The notes beneath the pieces are model-generated. The model saw nothing but the letters and a program-made list of their open reading frames with translations, did no database searches and was not told the DNA's origin. From Atrichornis clamosus (lineage: Eukaryota; Chordata; Aves; Passeriformes; Menuridae), in contig WBMZ01008629.1 in NCBI GenBank assembly GCA_013400975.1, positions 113,949-177,948 on the forward strand: 64,000 nucleotides of DNA, read 5' to 3'. A program made the translations under genes and the position numbers. Shown piece by piece: positions 1 to 11,446 of the stretch (its first letter is position 1; each line of letters opens with the position of its first letter).

Positions 1-1447
1 ATTTGGAGAGAAAAGCTGTGATTTTTAATGAAAAGTAGATTTTTACTGAAGAAGATTTTTCTCACCACAAACACTTCTAAAATTTGAGAGGTTTTGGTTG
101 CTCAGCAGGTATATCAGGCTTAGGGTCTACTCCTGTGAGTAGAGTATCGGTCATAGGGTCAGGTCTTTCTGTGTGACTCATCTCTCCTGCCTGCAGGAAG
201 CAACACCTTTAAGACTTGTGCCCAACTGGGCGAGCTCTGAGCAGGCCTGTTTGTGCTGCTGCAAAAACACTCTGGAAGTTAATTTGAGTTAACACAATCT
301 CAGTAATCGCTGGATTTATTGCCCAGGAAAACGTAAGACCTTTCGTGCTCTTGGTTTGGCCAAAAGCTGAGCTCATGGTTTGCGAACTTTGCTGCTTTGT
401 ACCAACGTGCAGGTGCTAATCACTCCCGTACAGCTGAGCCACAGTTTGCTGGCCTCTTACGTAAAACATTCCAGCTTTTCGCGGTGCCCTCTTGCATGTG
501 CTGCTTTACAAGGAAACTGTAAATTACAATTAAACCAGCATGCAATGTATTATTTTCTCAGTTGATAGCTGGTTGTGTTATGGGGGGAGCACATTAACAA
601 GAGAAGCCTGGGGGTACGTGGCTCTCAGTGTCCTGCCCTTCTGTGGTTCAGGTTTGCACAGATATGAATGTACAGCCCTCATTGATAATCAGGCTGCAAA
701 GGGCTCTGTTGAGTAATTGCAGCATTAGTCTTCTCTAAATGAAGCTTCAAAGTAATTTCAGCTTTTTATAATTACAGAGCTAGCGGACTGTAACAATTTC
801 CAAATGTTTTGGAGCTGATTCTAAGGCTGATCTGCAACATGTAGTTAAGATAAATCTCAAAGGCCCAGATCCCTTTTTTAAGTGAAAACTGATTGGGGAA
901 ATCTTCATAGATGCATGCAAGGTTTACACTGTGACCACAAACTGGTTTGGATAAAGTAGCACCACTGAATAGGCTGGGGGAAAGAGGGCGCGGAGGTGCA
1001 GAGAGGATACACAGATGTGACCAAAGTTTTGACATTAAGAATACTATAATGACAATTTTGATGCTAGATTTCTTGGGAAAATATATTTTTTCCCTTCTTT
1101 TTTATGTATCTCAGTGGATTATTTTGAAGCAAAGACCATTCCAATGATTAGAAACACCTCATTTTCTAGGAAGTTTGGGTGGCTTAGGGGGTTTCTGTGT
1201 CCCATATGTAAAAAGCTTGTGGATCAAGGCTTCAGAGGTAGTGAAGTGCTCATAGCTGGTGATGAGTACCTTAAGGGCATTCTCAAAAGCACCTGGGCAT
1301 GTTTATCTAGTCATTAATTCTTGGTATTTATACATAAAAAAGCCTGAAAACTGGGCCTGAGGGACACAGAGGGTGGCCATCACCTCACTTGTCTCGTCTT
1401 GGTGACTTAGACTCAATGTCTTTCCCAGAAAAGCTTCTCATGGCTGG

Positions 1448-1474
1448 ATATATTCATGCTGAATATATTCATGC
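1448..1474. repeat. Short tandem pair (12-mer, period 15)
   Basis: The 12-mer ATATATTCATGC occurs at 1448-1459 and again at 1463-1474, separated by three bases. It is too short to name as a minisatellite and probably arose by replication slippage in AT-rich DNA. Confidence 0.7.
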
Positions 1475-1933
1475 ACTTGACATTCATTCAGTGAACAACC
1501 CTCAACTACTTCTCAGGGATGTAACACTTCAGTTACCACATCTAGGATTATGAAAAATAGATCATGATCTCCATTGTTTCTAAGGCTGCCTGAAAGCTAT
1601 AGAAAATATTCTGGGAGGGAGTTAGGAACTGTTGGAAGAATACCTGGAAAAGAGGCAAGGGAAAATGATGTAACTGATTCTGGCCTGGCAGCTATTTAAA
1701 TTAAGAGTCTGACATGTGTTATGGGGAGGGAACAGAGGAGGTTTCTGGCCAGCTCAAGGGAACAAGATCAGGTTAAAAATCTTTGCACTGGAAATAAAAC
1801 AGAAGAGTGGGATGGAGGAGTAACTTGCAAATGGCAGCTGACTACAGAACTAAGTTGCTACAGAACTAGCAAAAGTTTTCTTTCTTCCTTCCCATTCGGA
1901 TGGTATTATAAAGTCACGAGGAACCCCTGTCTC

Positions 1934-1947
1934 TGTGTGTGTGTGTG
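1934..1947. repeat. (TG)7 microsatellite
   Basis: Seven uninterrupted TG units, an ordinary short dinucleotide microsatellite that may be polymorphic. Confidence 0.85.
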
Positions 1948-4900
1948 GGCTGCCTGGCAGGACAGGTGGCTCTGTAAGTAGGACGGGTGGTGAGAAGTGC
2001 TCATTAAATTGAGGGACAAGTGTCCTTGTGCTGGCTGCCTGGGTTGAGCAAGGCAGGGCTGCTGAGCTGGATTTCTTCTGCTTTGTGCATAACACCTTGA
2101 AAATCATGTGTGGAGTGCCTTTGCCGCCTTCCCTGCACGTCTTCCTTGCCTACTGCATTGCCTTGAGGTTGGAACTCGGCGATATCGTCCTGCCTCTGTG
2201 TGTATATTTTCAATGTGGAAAGCAACTTTTATTGGAAACAAGAGTCTTATTTAAAATAAGAAAGAGAGCAAAGAATTTTTATCCTTTCATGAAGTTGATC
2301 CAAACCTTCAAAGTGTTTTGGTAATTGTGTTTATGGCTAAAAGATTGATTATTTAAGTCTGTGCTAGAGTATACTTTTTAGTATGAAGTAATGGCTCATG
2401 ACAAACCAGCTAAGGAATGCTTTTGAGTTTTTCAGGAATTTTTTTAAGCTGGATGAGGAGGGAAGAGTGTGAGGCACTAAGTTTAGCATTTCAAGACATC
2501 TGGATCTGCTCTATGGTTTATTTTTTAATGTGTTTTCCATGAGTCTAGTTAAACAACCACATGGCTTGATGGCAAAATGAATGCAAGTGTAGTGTTTGGA
2601 AAGGAACCCTGGATAAAAGTTCTCTTGCTAACTGGAGTCAGGTGATATGCTCTTGTTTCTGGTTAGGTTGTGTGGATTCACAGAGAGCCCATCTTGGCTG
2701 CTGCTGTTCCTTCTCTCTGCCAAAAGCTGCTAAACATAAAGCAGGCAAAGGAAGTACTAAATTACAGAACACCTAATCTTTAGTCCTTTGTTTAATCTCA
2801 AATGAGTCTCCCAGATCTCATAACTAGAAATGGGGCCAGCACATAAGGCCAAGCACAGGATGCTCCAGAACCTGCACTGGAGCAAAGGGTCTCCTGTGGC
2901 TGCAGGAGCAGAGAGGGATGATTCTGGTAATGGATTTTTAGACTGTGCTGTTACAGTGCTGCTGGGAGATGTTCTTCTGATGAGCTGCCAACACACCAGC
3001 AAAGTGTAGCTAGAACTGGTCCCTAATTAATTGCTATTAATTCTATTCATTTTGGACACACTGAAGCTTGGGGTTTTTTTGTTAGTAGAAAAATAGATAT
3101 GATTGTATTGCTATGAGATTCATAAGGGCCTCACTGCTGATGGACACTGGCAGAGGCAAGGACCCAGCTTAGCTCTGCTTGCAAGTGATCTTTAACCACT
3201 TCTCTCTGTCCTTCTCCCTGGCGTCCTTTCCCACCTTTTCCCTCTTCCAAGCATGTGTTTTTCTTCTGTTGCTGCTTTCATCTTGGCCCAAATGCTATTT
3301 AGGCCCCAGTCCTGCACTTGTGTCATGAGAGTGGGGCTGACTGAGGTACAACAGCACGATGCAGCAGAGGCAGCTGCAGACATCACACAAACTTTTATCA
3401 CGTTTTTCTGCTGACATGTGGACACCTTGCAGGACCTCAGTGCATCTTGTGTCCCTGCACAGGCTGTCTGTGAGGGTTTGGTTGGCTCTGTCAGCCCCAC
3501 AGAGTTGGGCTGAGGCTGGAGAGAGGCAAGTAGGCAAAAGACAGCGCCCTTTGCAAGGTGAGGACAGGTTGGGTTTTTTTTGGGCATATGGCACTGACAA
3601 TTCTTGTCCTACTGATATTACTGTGATAAGGAATTATCTGCTCTGTTCTTGTTTTGTTCTCTTAATCATCCCCTGCATTTTATGCACATGCACACACATG
3701 TAAAACCACTGCAAGCGCTGCTGTTGAGATCCTTCCAGTTAAAAAGCATTTGTAGCTGTTTGGTACAATTTGGGTTTCTTTGCAACTGGGTGTGAAGGTC
3801 ATTCTGAAAAACCTGTATTTCCACCAAAAGACTGGAAATTGTACTGAGCTGATCTGTAGAGAATTGATCCCTTGCAAAATGTTTGCAGGAAGGATTGGAT
3901 GGCAAGGTCTGTACAGGCAGCAAAGGGAAAAGATGGATTCCTCAGGAAGGAGAGGAGGAAGCACTAAAGGAGCAAAACAAAGGATATTGAGGGAGGAGAG
4001 GTAGGTTGCAGAAGGGTAGAAAAAGTCATGTGTTGATGCTTCTTTTAGGATACCTTCTGTGCTTCAGGGTTGCAGCTCGTCTACATGCATGGAAAATAAG
4101 GGATGTTGGTGTGTAGATGTATAAGGGACGCTGGAGATGGAGCCAAGGATGGTGCTATTTGTCTTCAGTGGCTCGTACAGGTTCTTGGGCTGAGGAGTAG
4201 AAGGGTTAACCACTCTGTGTATTAAGGCTACAAAAAGCTTTTCAACCAGGAACATAAATTACTGAAGCTGCTATTCACAGAGACACATATCAGACATAAA
4301 ACAACTGCCACAGCTTTTCAAGTGTCTTACTGTACTTCATCTCATGGTGATGCCTGGAGTGCTCTGGGACTACTTTTCAAAGTATTCTCCTTTGTACCTC
4401 CAGGATACACAATGGCTTAGCCTTGACACCCATCTTCATATGTAAGAGACTGATAGGTCACTGGTGACATAGCTGCAAACATCTTATCAAGCATCTTCTG
4501 ATTGCTTCCAAGCAAGTGCTCTTGGCCTGCATGAGACAGACAGCATTTAGATATTCCCTTCCAGATTTTCATATATTCTGAAGAACAATAGATATACACG
4601 TTTTCTCTACTTTGTGATTTGCATGGAATCAATGTTTCCAGCAATGGCTGGATTCCCTCTTTCCCAGGAGGGTCCTGCTCTGAAGTGAATATGCAGAAAT
4701 CCCAACCCTAGAGAGCTGCTGAGGTCCAGATCTGGAGGGATAATACGCAACTAATGTGGTATTCATGCACTTCTGTCCCCTCTGTTTAGAAGCAGCCAGA
4801 TGCTGCCATAATCTTTATCAAGTTGAACTAAACAAACAAGGAATTAACCTTGCTGGACCAGGATTTTTTGTTCCCTTCCCAGTTGCTGTTAAGCCACTTA

Positions 4901-5338
4901 GCCAGAGCAACCACCAACTTGCCAGCCTTCTGCCTGCCTTGCATTTATGCTTGGGAAGTTGCAAAACTGGTATGTTTTTGTATGCAAAACTGCTGACCAC
5001 CAAGCTGAGATCTGCTGGAAAAGGGGTCCTGGGAAAACTCATGCCAAGAAGCAACATATCTCAGTGAGTTTTTTAGCACTCAGCCAAATAGCTCATACAT
5101 CCCCTCGTGCCTCTGAGCTGAAAAAAACCCCCCAGTCTTCTTTAGAAAGTGAAGTGAAAAGGCAGGGCAGGGCTCCTGTTTGTGTTGTGGCAGAGGGTTC
5201 TGTCTGCTTGGGTTTGTACCAACAGACACAAATTGTTGACTTCACCTCTGTGTGTTTATCTGCTCAGTGCAGGTTGTGTTTGCTCTTGTTGTCTGGGAGG
5301 GCTGACAAAAGACCCGGGGTCTGGAGCGAGTTTGCTCT

Positions 5339-5388
5339 GGGGGCCCTGGCTGGGCCAGGGGATGGGGCTCTGGGGGTGCCCAGCTGGG
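5339..5388 (+). other. G-quadruplex-capable G-rich tract
   Basis: Six runs of three to five G lie in 50 bases: 5339-5343, 5352-5354, 5358-5361, 5364-5367, 5372-5376 and 5386-5388. Runs two to five have loops of 3, 2 and 4 bases, which fits the standard G3+N1-7 quadruplex pattern on the plus strand. There is no CpG island around it and no recognisable promoter, so any role is unknown. Confidence 0.6.
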
Positions 5389-5771
5389 TCAGAGCCAAGA
5401 CCTGCAGTGCTGGGCTGGGGGACATGGAGTTAAGCAGGGGAACACTTGTGTGTAAATATTTGCTTTCTCAAACGCGGAGCTCTGCGAGAAACGGGTCTCA
5501 GAGCACATATAAACATCCAGCTCTTGCAGCTCCGAGGCTGGTTGGGTCCAGCAATGCCCAGTTGTGCTTGTACTAACATTAAATATAAGTACTAGGGTTT
5601 CTCCAGCCTTATCCCTCAGGCCAGCCCTGTTTTTCAGCAGCTCTGCAGGGAACTGTCCTTACCCCACACCTTTATTTTTTTTCCCTTATCGTAAACGAAA
5701 TCAAAATCTGGGGTTAGCAACAGTTAAGTGACCATGAAATGCTCAGAGCTAATCCTAAGGCCCTGGTCCTT

Positions 5772-6077
5772 TCAGGTATTAGCCTGCTGTGACTCTGTAG
5801 CAATCTCTTCTAGCTCTGCAGTTTTCCAGTTTTTCAAAATTACCTCACCCATGTCCAAACCCAGGATCAGAACAGGTGCATTTACCCCCCTATCAGTTCC
5901 TTCAGTCAACTTCTGTGTATCTGGATGAACCAGAAACAAATCTCCTTCTTCCACCATTTCCCCCAAGCTTTTATCTGGCTCTGAAGTGAAGTGTGATAGC
6001 ACCTGCTGATACAGATACACATCCAGCATTTTGAGTCCATGAATGCAGCAGTGAACTACCAGCTTTCCCATTCCCAA
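5772..6077 (-). other. Coding-like reading frame, unconfirmed
   Basis: This minus-strand frame of about 100 codons is open from a TGA just upstream (near 6087) to a TGA at 5772-5774. It differs from most chance frames in the window: first codon positions are strongly purine-biased, and the peptide has a balanced mix of Asp, Glu, Lys, Val and Leu with few Cys or Ser runs. The first ATG lies two codons inside the listed start, which is TTG. A splice-donor-like GTGAGG sits in the frame near 5847-5852, so only the upstream part might be an exon. I do not recognise the protein. It could be an isolated exon, a pseudogene or element fragment, or chance. Confidence 0.2.
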
Positions 6078-6087
6078 AACTTGGATT

Positions 6088-6119
6088 CAGGGGAACCTAG
6101 TGCAGGGGAACCCTGCACT
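6088..6119. repeat. Perfect hairpin overlapping a tandem 10-mer
   Basis: AGTGCAGGG (6099-6107) and its exact complement CCCTGCACT (6111-6119) form a 9-bp stem with a 3-base loop. The same stretch holds two copies of CAGGGGAACC at 6088-6097 and 6103-6112, period 15. The second copy is what creates the hairpin, which suggests a local duplication. Confidence 0.75.
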
Positions 6120-8189
6120 GCAGAATAAGCCTTTTAACTTGAATATATTATTTCCTGTCTTATGTGCTGATATGGCTCAAGCACAAACTTTGCCCTTGAG
6201 TGCTGACACATCACAAGGGTCAGCTTGAAATCTGTGTTTGTCATCATCTCTGGGAGATTAGCTACTTGGCCACACTAGTGACACATCTACCTCTACAAGG
6301 TTGGGAGGTGGAGCTGATTTGAGGGGTCTCTGCTCACAGAGAGCCAGTTTCCAGCATGTTTTCCATGCCCTGCAGTGCCTGGTGGTGAACTCAGCCTCTG
6401 TTTCTCTCCACCTCTGATGAAACAATCAGTCTGAAGCAATGACTCAAAGCTCACAGAGTTCCCACTGTGGTGTTTTGGGGGAAGGCCCTTGGGGGATGTT
6501 TTTTGTCTTGGTGCTGGAGTGCTTTCACTCAAGTACAGAACCAGAAGGATACAAAAAAATTACTAAAGTTTTGCTCTAGCTCTTGTCTGGAGTTTTGTGC
6601 TGCTGTCTGGAGGAGTTTAAAGGTCAATAAGATTGAGATGGGGCAGCACAGTGGTGCTGTGGGATAAAGAAGGCTTTTTCACTTCCACAGGAAAATCAGA
6701 TGCTCCCTGTCTGCAGGGGTGGCTGATTCTCCACGAGGAGGGTGAGGGATCATTGTGAGGAGCTTTTAAGGAGGCTACAGAGATAAGGGTCAAGTAATTG
6801 TAAAAGACAGGGAGCATTTCCACCAAGCTGGGCACTAAGTTGAGGTGGGTTTTGGAACAGGCTCAGCTGGTAGCATGAGAACGTGATGAAAATAAACAAA
6901 GTATTGTGTGGAGATCTGGTTAGGTAGTCGAAAGTCAATTCACCCACAATTCATCTCCTGCTTTTGTGACAGGTGAATAAAATAAAATACCTCAAGAAAG
7001 AGCTTGAGGTCATTTTTTTTTTCTGGGCTAAAGAGACTAAATCAGAAGACTACACCTTTCATGGAAGGCAGTCAAGCTCTTTTTCACCAAACATTTGGAT
7101 GTCAACATGAGCAGCTTGAGCCTATGTAAGATTATAGACTTTTTCACGTGTCAGTCAAAATATCCTGGGGAGAAAAATGTCACATTCTTCCTCTGTGTTA
7201 CTGGCACTCATGTTTTGTAAAACACATAGCTTTTTATTTAAAATAGATCTGCAGATATAAAGGCTGAACACAGAATATCAGGAAGTTGGCTGGTCTCTAA
7301 AAGGGATGCCTGCTAAGAATGTAAAATTAATTTGCTGCATGTGAGAAATGCTGGCTGTGGGGACAGATGACAGGGAAGGTGTCTGAAAGAGAACAGCATG
7401 GGTATGTTTCCTCTGTCTTGCAATGCAAAATAGTCCAGTTCTGTTTACAAAGGACTGTTTCTGGGGTAAGCTGGTAACCTGATCTTTGTTCCTTTCACAC
7501 TGGTTTACTCCTGTCCTTGTCTCTCTTTTCCAGCACAAAACACTTTTGTGCATCTTACGAAAGGACAGTGAACAGGCAGAGGGTCCCGGTGTCTGTCAGT
7601 GACAGGTGCCTCCCTCAGCTGGTGGATGGTTTTGCTGGCCTCTGTAAGATGCTCAGGGCCTTTAGGTGATGTGTTTCCCCTCACAGAAGAACTGTTCTGA
7701 CTTAGTTCAAAGATCCACGTTAACAGATGCAAAAAGCCAACAATGTTCTTGGGTTGAACTACCAGTTCCCCTGATTAAATAAATGAAAGCATCAACATTT
7801 TTCCACCTGTGTAAGAAAACTGCATGAGGTGTTCTAAACGTGCCAGGAGCACAGCAGAATCAGAACTGACCATCTCTCAACTCTGACTGGGACATCTGTA
7901 GGGTCTTCCTTGTTTCTCTTGCTCCCAACTGCATTTCCATCAGTTTTTACACAGAAAATGTGGAGAGAGATGGGTGCTTAATTGCCAGTTTGAGACAAGA
8001 ACGAGTAAGGAAAAACACATCCCTATTTTGCTTGCAGAAGATGATTTGAGGTGCATGCTTCAACCTACCTCCATCATTAACATCTGTGGGGTCTAGCCTG
8101 GAGGCAAGGAACCAGAAGATCCAAACTGTAGCTTCAGGATCCTTGAAGCTTCTGGGTTGAACTGAACATTGCTTCAAATTGATTGTTAA
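6120..8189. other. Gene-free stretch
   Basis: No gene, RNA or interspersed repeat recognised. The only clear structure is the hairpin with a T run at 6989-7022, listed separately. Confidence 0.55.
6989..7022 (+). other. Perfect 8-bp hairpin followed by ten T
   Basis: ACCTCAAG (6989-6996) pairs exactly with CTTGAGGT (7003-7010) across a 6-base loop, and ten T follow at 7013-7022. The shape resembles a bacterial intrinsic terminator, which has no meaning in this nuclear DNA. A T run can end RNA polymerase III transcripts, but I found no A or B box upstream, so it is probably coincidental. Confidence 0.55.
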
Positions 8190-8510
8190 ATCAGGGAGTG
8201 TGGGCGTAGCTCATTCCATTATAATCCCCACAAATTGCTTTGTAATCGAAAGCTTTTGTTCCAGTGTCAAGTGGTTAAGCACCAAGTAAGAAGATCTATT
8301 TTACAAGACTAGACAAGATCTGACAGACAGCGGAAACTTAACTTTCAACAAATATAACAATCAACATGAGAGAACCAAAAGGTCCTCATTAAGCACTGCT
8401 GTTTTTAATTAATTGGTCCTTCAGATTTACTTCTTTAAAGCTGCTAACAGCCTTAAGCCTTTCCTAGATTAATTACAAAAGACGAGCAAATCACAATAAT
8501 TAGTTTAGCC
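8190..8510. other. Candidate conserved non-coding element
   Basis: An AT-rich block with clustered homeodomain-type cores: TAATTAATT at 8406-8414, ATTAATTAC at 8468-8476 and TAATTAG at 8497-8503. It has no simple repeat and no resemblance to mobile elements. Such clusters are typical of developmental enhancers, but motif density alone is weak evidence. A minus-strand frame (8500-8757) begins in its right edge and looks like chance. Confidence 0.25.
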
Positions 8511-9175
8511 TCAGGCTCTTGCAAGGCCTCTGACCTACGTGTGTAGGTTTGCTCCATGCCGCGTAGACTGGGGGAAGCAATTTTCCTTCTTGTCTTGTTT
8601 CTGAATCAGAATTTCTGGCAGGAAGTGGTTTTTTATTTTCTTCAGTTGCTGAAAAGTGTAATTTTCCTTCCCCTAATAGATTCTTGTCACTTAGTTTAAA
8701 ATGATCCCTCTGCTGTAACGACTCCCACTTGGGCTGGAAACCCTCCTTCACCAACAACAGCTCAGTCAGTGATGATGACTTTCAAGGCTTGTAATTCTTG
8801 GCTTATGGGGCCTACAGACTGAGGGAAGTATCATTAAAAATGAATCATGCTGCTCCCCTGGGGATGTGCCTGCTTCCCGGGATGCACATTAATGTGAATC
8901 CATCACCCCTGCCTTGCTGCGGAGGGCTGCTAAGTCAACAGTGCAGTGTAAGGATGGATTTCACAGGGGAACATCTATGTTTTACCTGTTCATGCAGGGA
9001 GAGAGGCTTTCTGTACGTGCTGGAAGAGCAGACCCATGGCTGCACCAAATCCATCCTTTCATCTCTAACTTAATGCAGGCTATCCCCATTCCCTTCACTC
9101 ATGACAAATCTTCCCATTTCGACAGTCGTCCCCCGTGGTTTCGATGGGTCTGTTGACAGTGTAATGGGAGAGCTT
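8511..9175. other. Gene-free stretch, nothing seen
   Basis: I see no gene, RNA, repeat or motif cluster here that I can support. Confidence 0.5.
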
Positions 9176-9325
9176 GTTCCCCTTTGCCTGGAAATTGTGC
9201 CTCAGTTTCCCTACGTGTGGAAGGGGCACAGTACCACCCCTTGGTGATTTGCTACGTCTTGACTTACTCATTCTGTAAATTGCTTTGAGATCTTAGGCTG
9301 ATGAGGAGATAAGGGAAAATTATTG
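9176..9325 (+). repeat. MIR/CORE-type SINE relic
   Basis: The order of diagnostic segments matches the MIR family. GTGCCTCAGTTTCC comes first (near 9198). A degenerate middle follows, then TTCTGTAAATTGCTTTGAGATC (9271-9292), which corresponds to the conserved TTGTAAAGCGCTTTGAGATC segment, and last an AT-rich tail. It is a tRNA-derived SINE of ancient amniote age, in sense orientation and 5' truncated. The copy is worn and not mobile. Confidence 0.78.
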
Positions 9326-11399
9326 CAGTTTGTGCTCTTGATTAGATAATCATCTGCTTAATTTCCTGTGAGTTCAATGAGGCACCTAAGAATTATGCTA
9401 AACTGTGGTTTAAGAAGTGACATCATCCCAGTGCTGTACTGTTTGACAAAACTCTGAGTGCACCATGGATAACCACTGAAAAATGCTGTTCCAAGGTGTC
9501 TGCTGTGCCCCTCCTCGGTGCTCTGCCCAGCAGGGAAGTGAAGTGGGAGGTCCTAGAGTGAGGGTGCGTGGTCTCTCTGCTCCTGAAGGCAGGAGGCTTC
9601 CACCACGCCACAAGTCTTAGCCCAGAAGCAGAGTGCAGCCCTGCTGCCAAGAGGAGAATCCACTGCAAAGGTACTTTCTAAGCACAGCAGTGCTGTCTTA
9701 GCACATTATACTGCTGGATATTTTCCTCCTGAAAACAAAAGGGACTTAAATTTTTCATTGAAGCTTTTGGGTTCTCTCTTCCCATTTACCTGCCTTATGT
9801 CTCACTGCTGCTGGATGCAGGTTTAAAAGGTGTATTTTTATTTATTTTTTGGTTTTAATGCTCTTAGGATGTTTTCTTTCAGGCCAGAACAGACACGGCT
9901 GAGCTCCTGTGTGCTGAACTGCTGGGCGTTGCTTTGTTGTTACCCTGAAGCTGTAGAGTAGCATCAGCTCACTGCTGTGCCCCAGCTCCCCCAGCTGTGC
10001 TATTCTTTTGCTAAAAAATTTCCATCTGGTGTGGGAAAAGTGTAGAAACTAGTGCTTTTTTCACCTTAAATATTGAGTAGCTACACTAAGGTGAATCCCC
10101 ACTTGGAAGTGGCTTTGCTCACCTCCAGGAGAGTTGGTATCATTAATGCCAAAGTCAGAAATCAGGAGGGAGTCAGACAACCCAAGCTGGCTGCTTTCCC
10201 CTCCCTCCTGGTCCTCAGTGAAAATCCTGGACAACACAGTTAATCCATTTCCCTTTTACTGCTCTGACAAAAAGAAAAGGATCCTTATCTCTCTAAACTA
10301 GAAGTGGAATGGGAAGCAAGCAGAGGCCTTCCTCTTCCTTATACTTATCATTTCTTTGTCCCTCTAAATTTGTCTCTGTCCCTGGACCTTAACCTCCCAC
10401 TCCAAGGGCAGGCCAGGGCAGGCTGATAAGCCCTCTCTGAAACCACTGGTATTGAAGCAATTATTCAGCAGCTGCAGCCCTTTGCAGCTGAGCAGAGATT
10501 ACCATCTCTGTTCATGGGAACACTGTCCTCATGCCTCCTTAATGCCTCCTGGCCTCCAGACCTTATTTATGGCACCTTCTGGCTGAGTTCCAAAGTGACA
10601 CAGTTTGGGGATCTTTACTGTGCTTTCTTTGGACTCTGTCCTCAAAACCAAGGTAACTTTTTTTTTTTTCCTTCCCTGTCTATTCAGCTGCTCATGCTGA
10701 ATTCCCTTCACAGGACAGCAGCATTCCTCCTCACTCCCGAGAGCCAGTCCTGTGTGTCTGCTGTCCTTTGGGAGTGCATGCAGTGAGACACAGGCAGGTG
10801 AATGCTGCTGAGAGCTGCTCTGCTCCACATGTGCTAACACTTATTGCCTTAGTTAACAGGTTCCATTCATAGCTGATTTGAATGCAGTTGGGGAAATGTG
10901 TCTGCAGCATTTCTATGGATTTAAAAAAAAAGATCTGCCTGTAGTTTCCAGGCACAAATCATTGCAAAAAGCAGATTTTTACACTTCAAGCTTTGTCAGC
11001 TTAGCTCAGAAGTGTGATTGGTTCCCAAGTCTGGGAGTGCAACCTCAAATACTTGTGATCACCCTCAATTCAGAGTTGGAAAAAAACTTTCTGGGTGTTG
11101 GTTTCCTCTGCTTGAGGAAATAAAAGCCCTATGGGATTATGCAACATTTCAGCAGAGAGATTAAAAATATCAATATATGCAGCAGAGACTAAAAAAGCCA
11201 CAAAAAATTTTTAAACCCAAATCCCCGCAGTGGTAACAATGGTGGTGGTGCTGGCAATATACAAGTGATGGAGAGTAAAAGTGATTTTGGAACATTTTCC
11301 AAAAAAAAAAACCCCAAACCAACCAACCAAACCAGCATCTGCTTTCATTTGCACCTGGCATGACCTGGGCCTGTGCCTCTTTCACTGCAGCTCCCCCGG
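9326..11399. other. Gene-free stretch
   Basis: No gene or interspersed repeat recognised. It holds a 12-T run at 10658-10669 and a small inverted repeat around GCAGCTG near 10470-10495. Confidence 0.55.
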
Positions 11400-11446
11400 G
11401 CACGTGGGAGCATGGGACCATGGAAGGGCTGGGGCAGGGGAGTGGG
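11400..11446 (+). other. E-box beside a G-quadruplex motif
   Basis: A palindromic E-box CACGTG lies at 11401-11406. Four G runs follow at 11426-11428, 11431-11434, 11437-11440 and 11444-11446, with loops of 2, 2 and 3 bases, a compact quadruplex-capable pattern. A CCAA-repeat and A-rich patch lies upstream (about 11299-11335). There is no CpG island, so promoter status is not supported. Confidence 0.5.

Larger units (their letters stand above)
1..5330. other. Gene-free stretch, little structure
   Basis: No reading frame here resembles a known protein, and I see no RNA gene. The sequence is mixed-composition vertebrate-like DNA. The small structures visible are a 6-bp hairpin at 128-143, a short tandem pair at 1448-1474, a (TG)7 run at 1934-1947 and a purine-rich patch at about 3905-4020. 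I recognise no interspersed repeat. An intron or intergenic origin cannot be told apart. Confidence 0.6.

Noticed and set aside
128..143. CTACTC/GAGTAG hairpin recalling a palindromic repeat class
   Set aside because: A 6-bp stem is expected by chance, and no flanking core is present.
4947..5576. 209-codon plus-strand frame with a CATATAAA motif near its end
   Set aside because: The composition is that of non-coding G-rich DNA, and the TATA-like motif is inside the frame, not upstream of anything.
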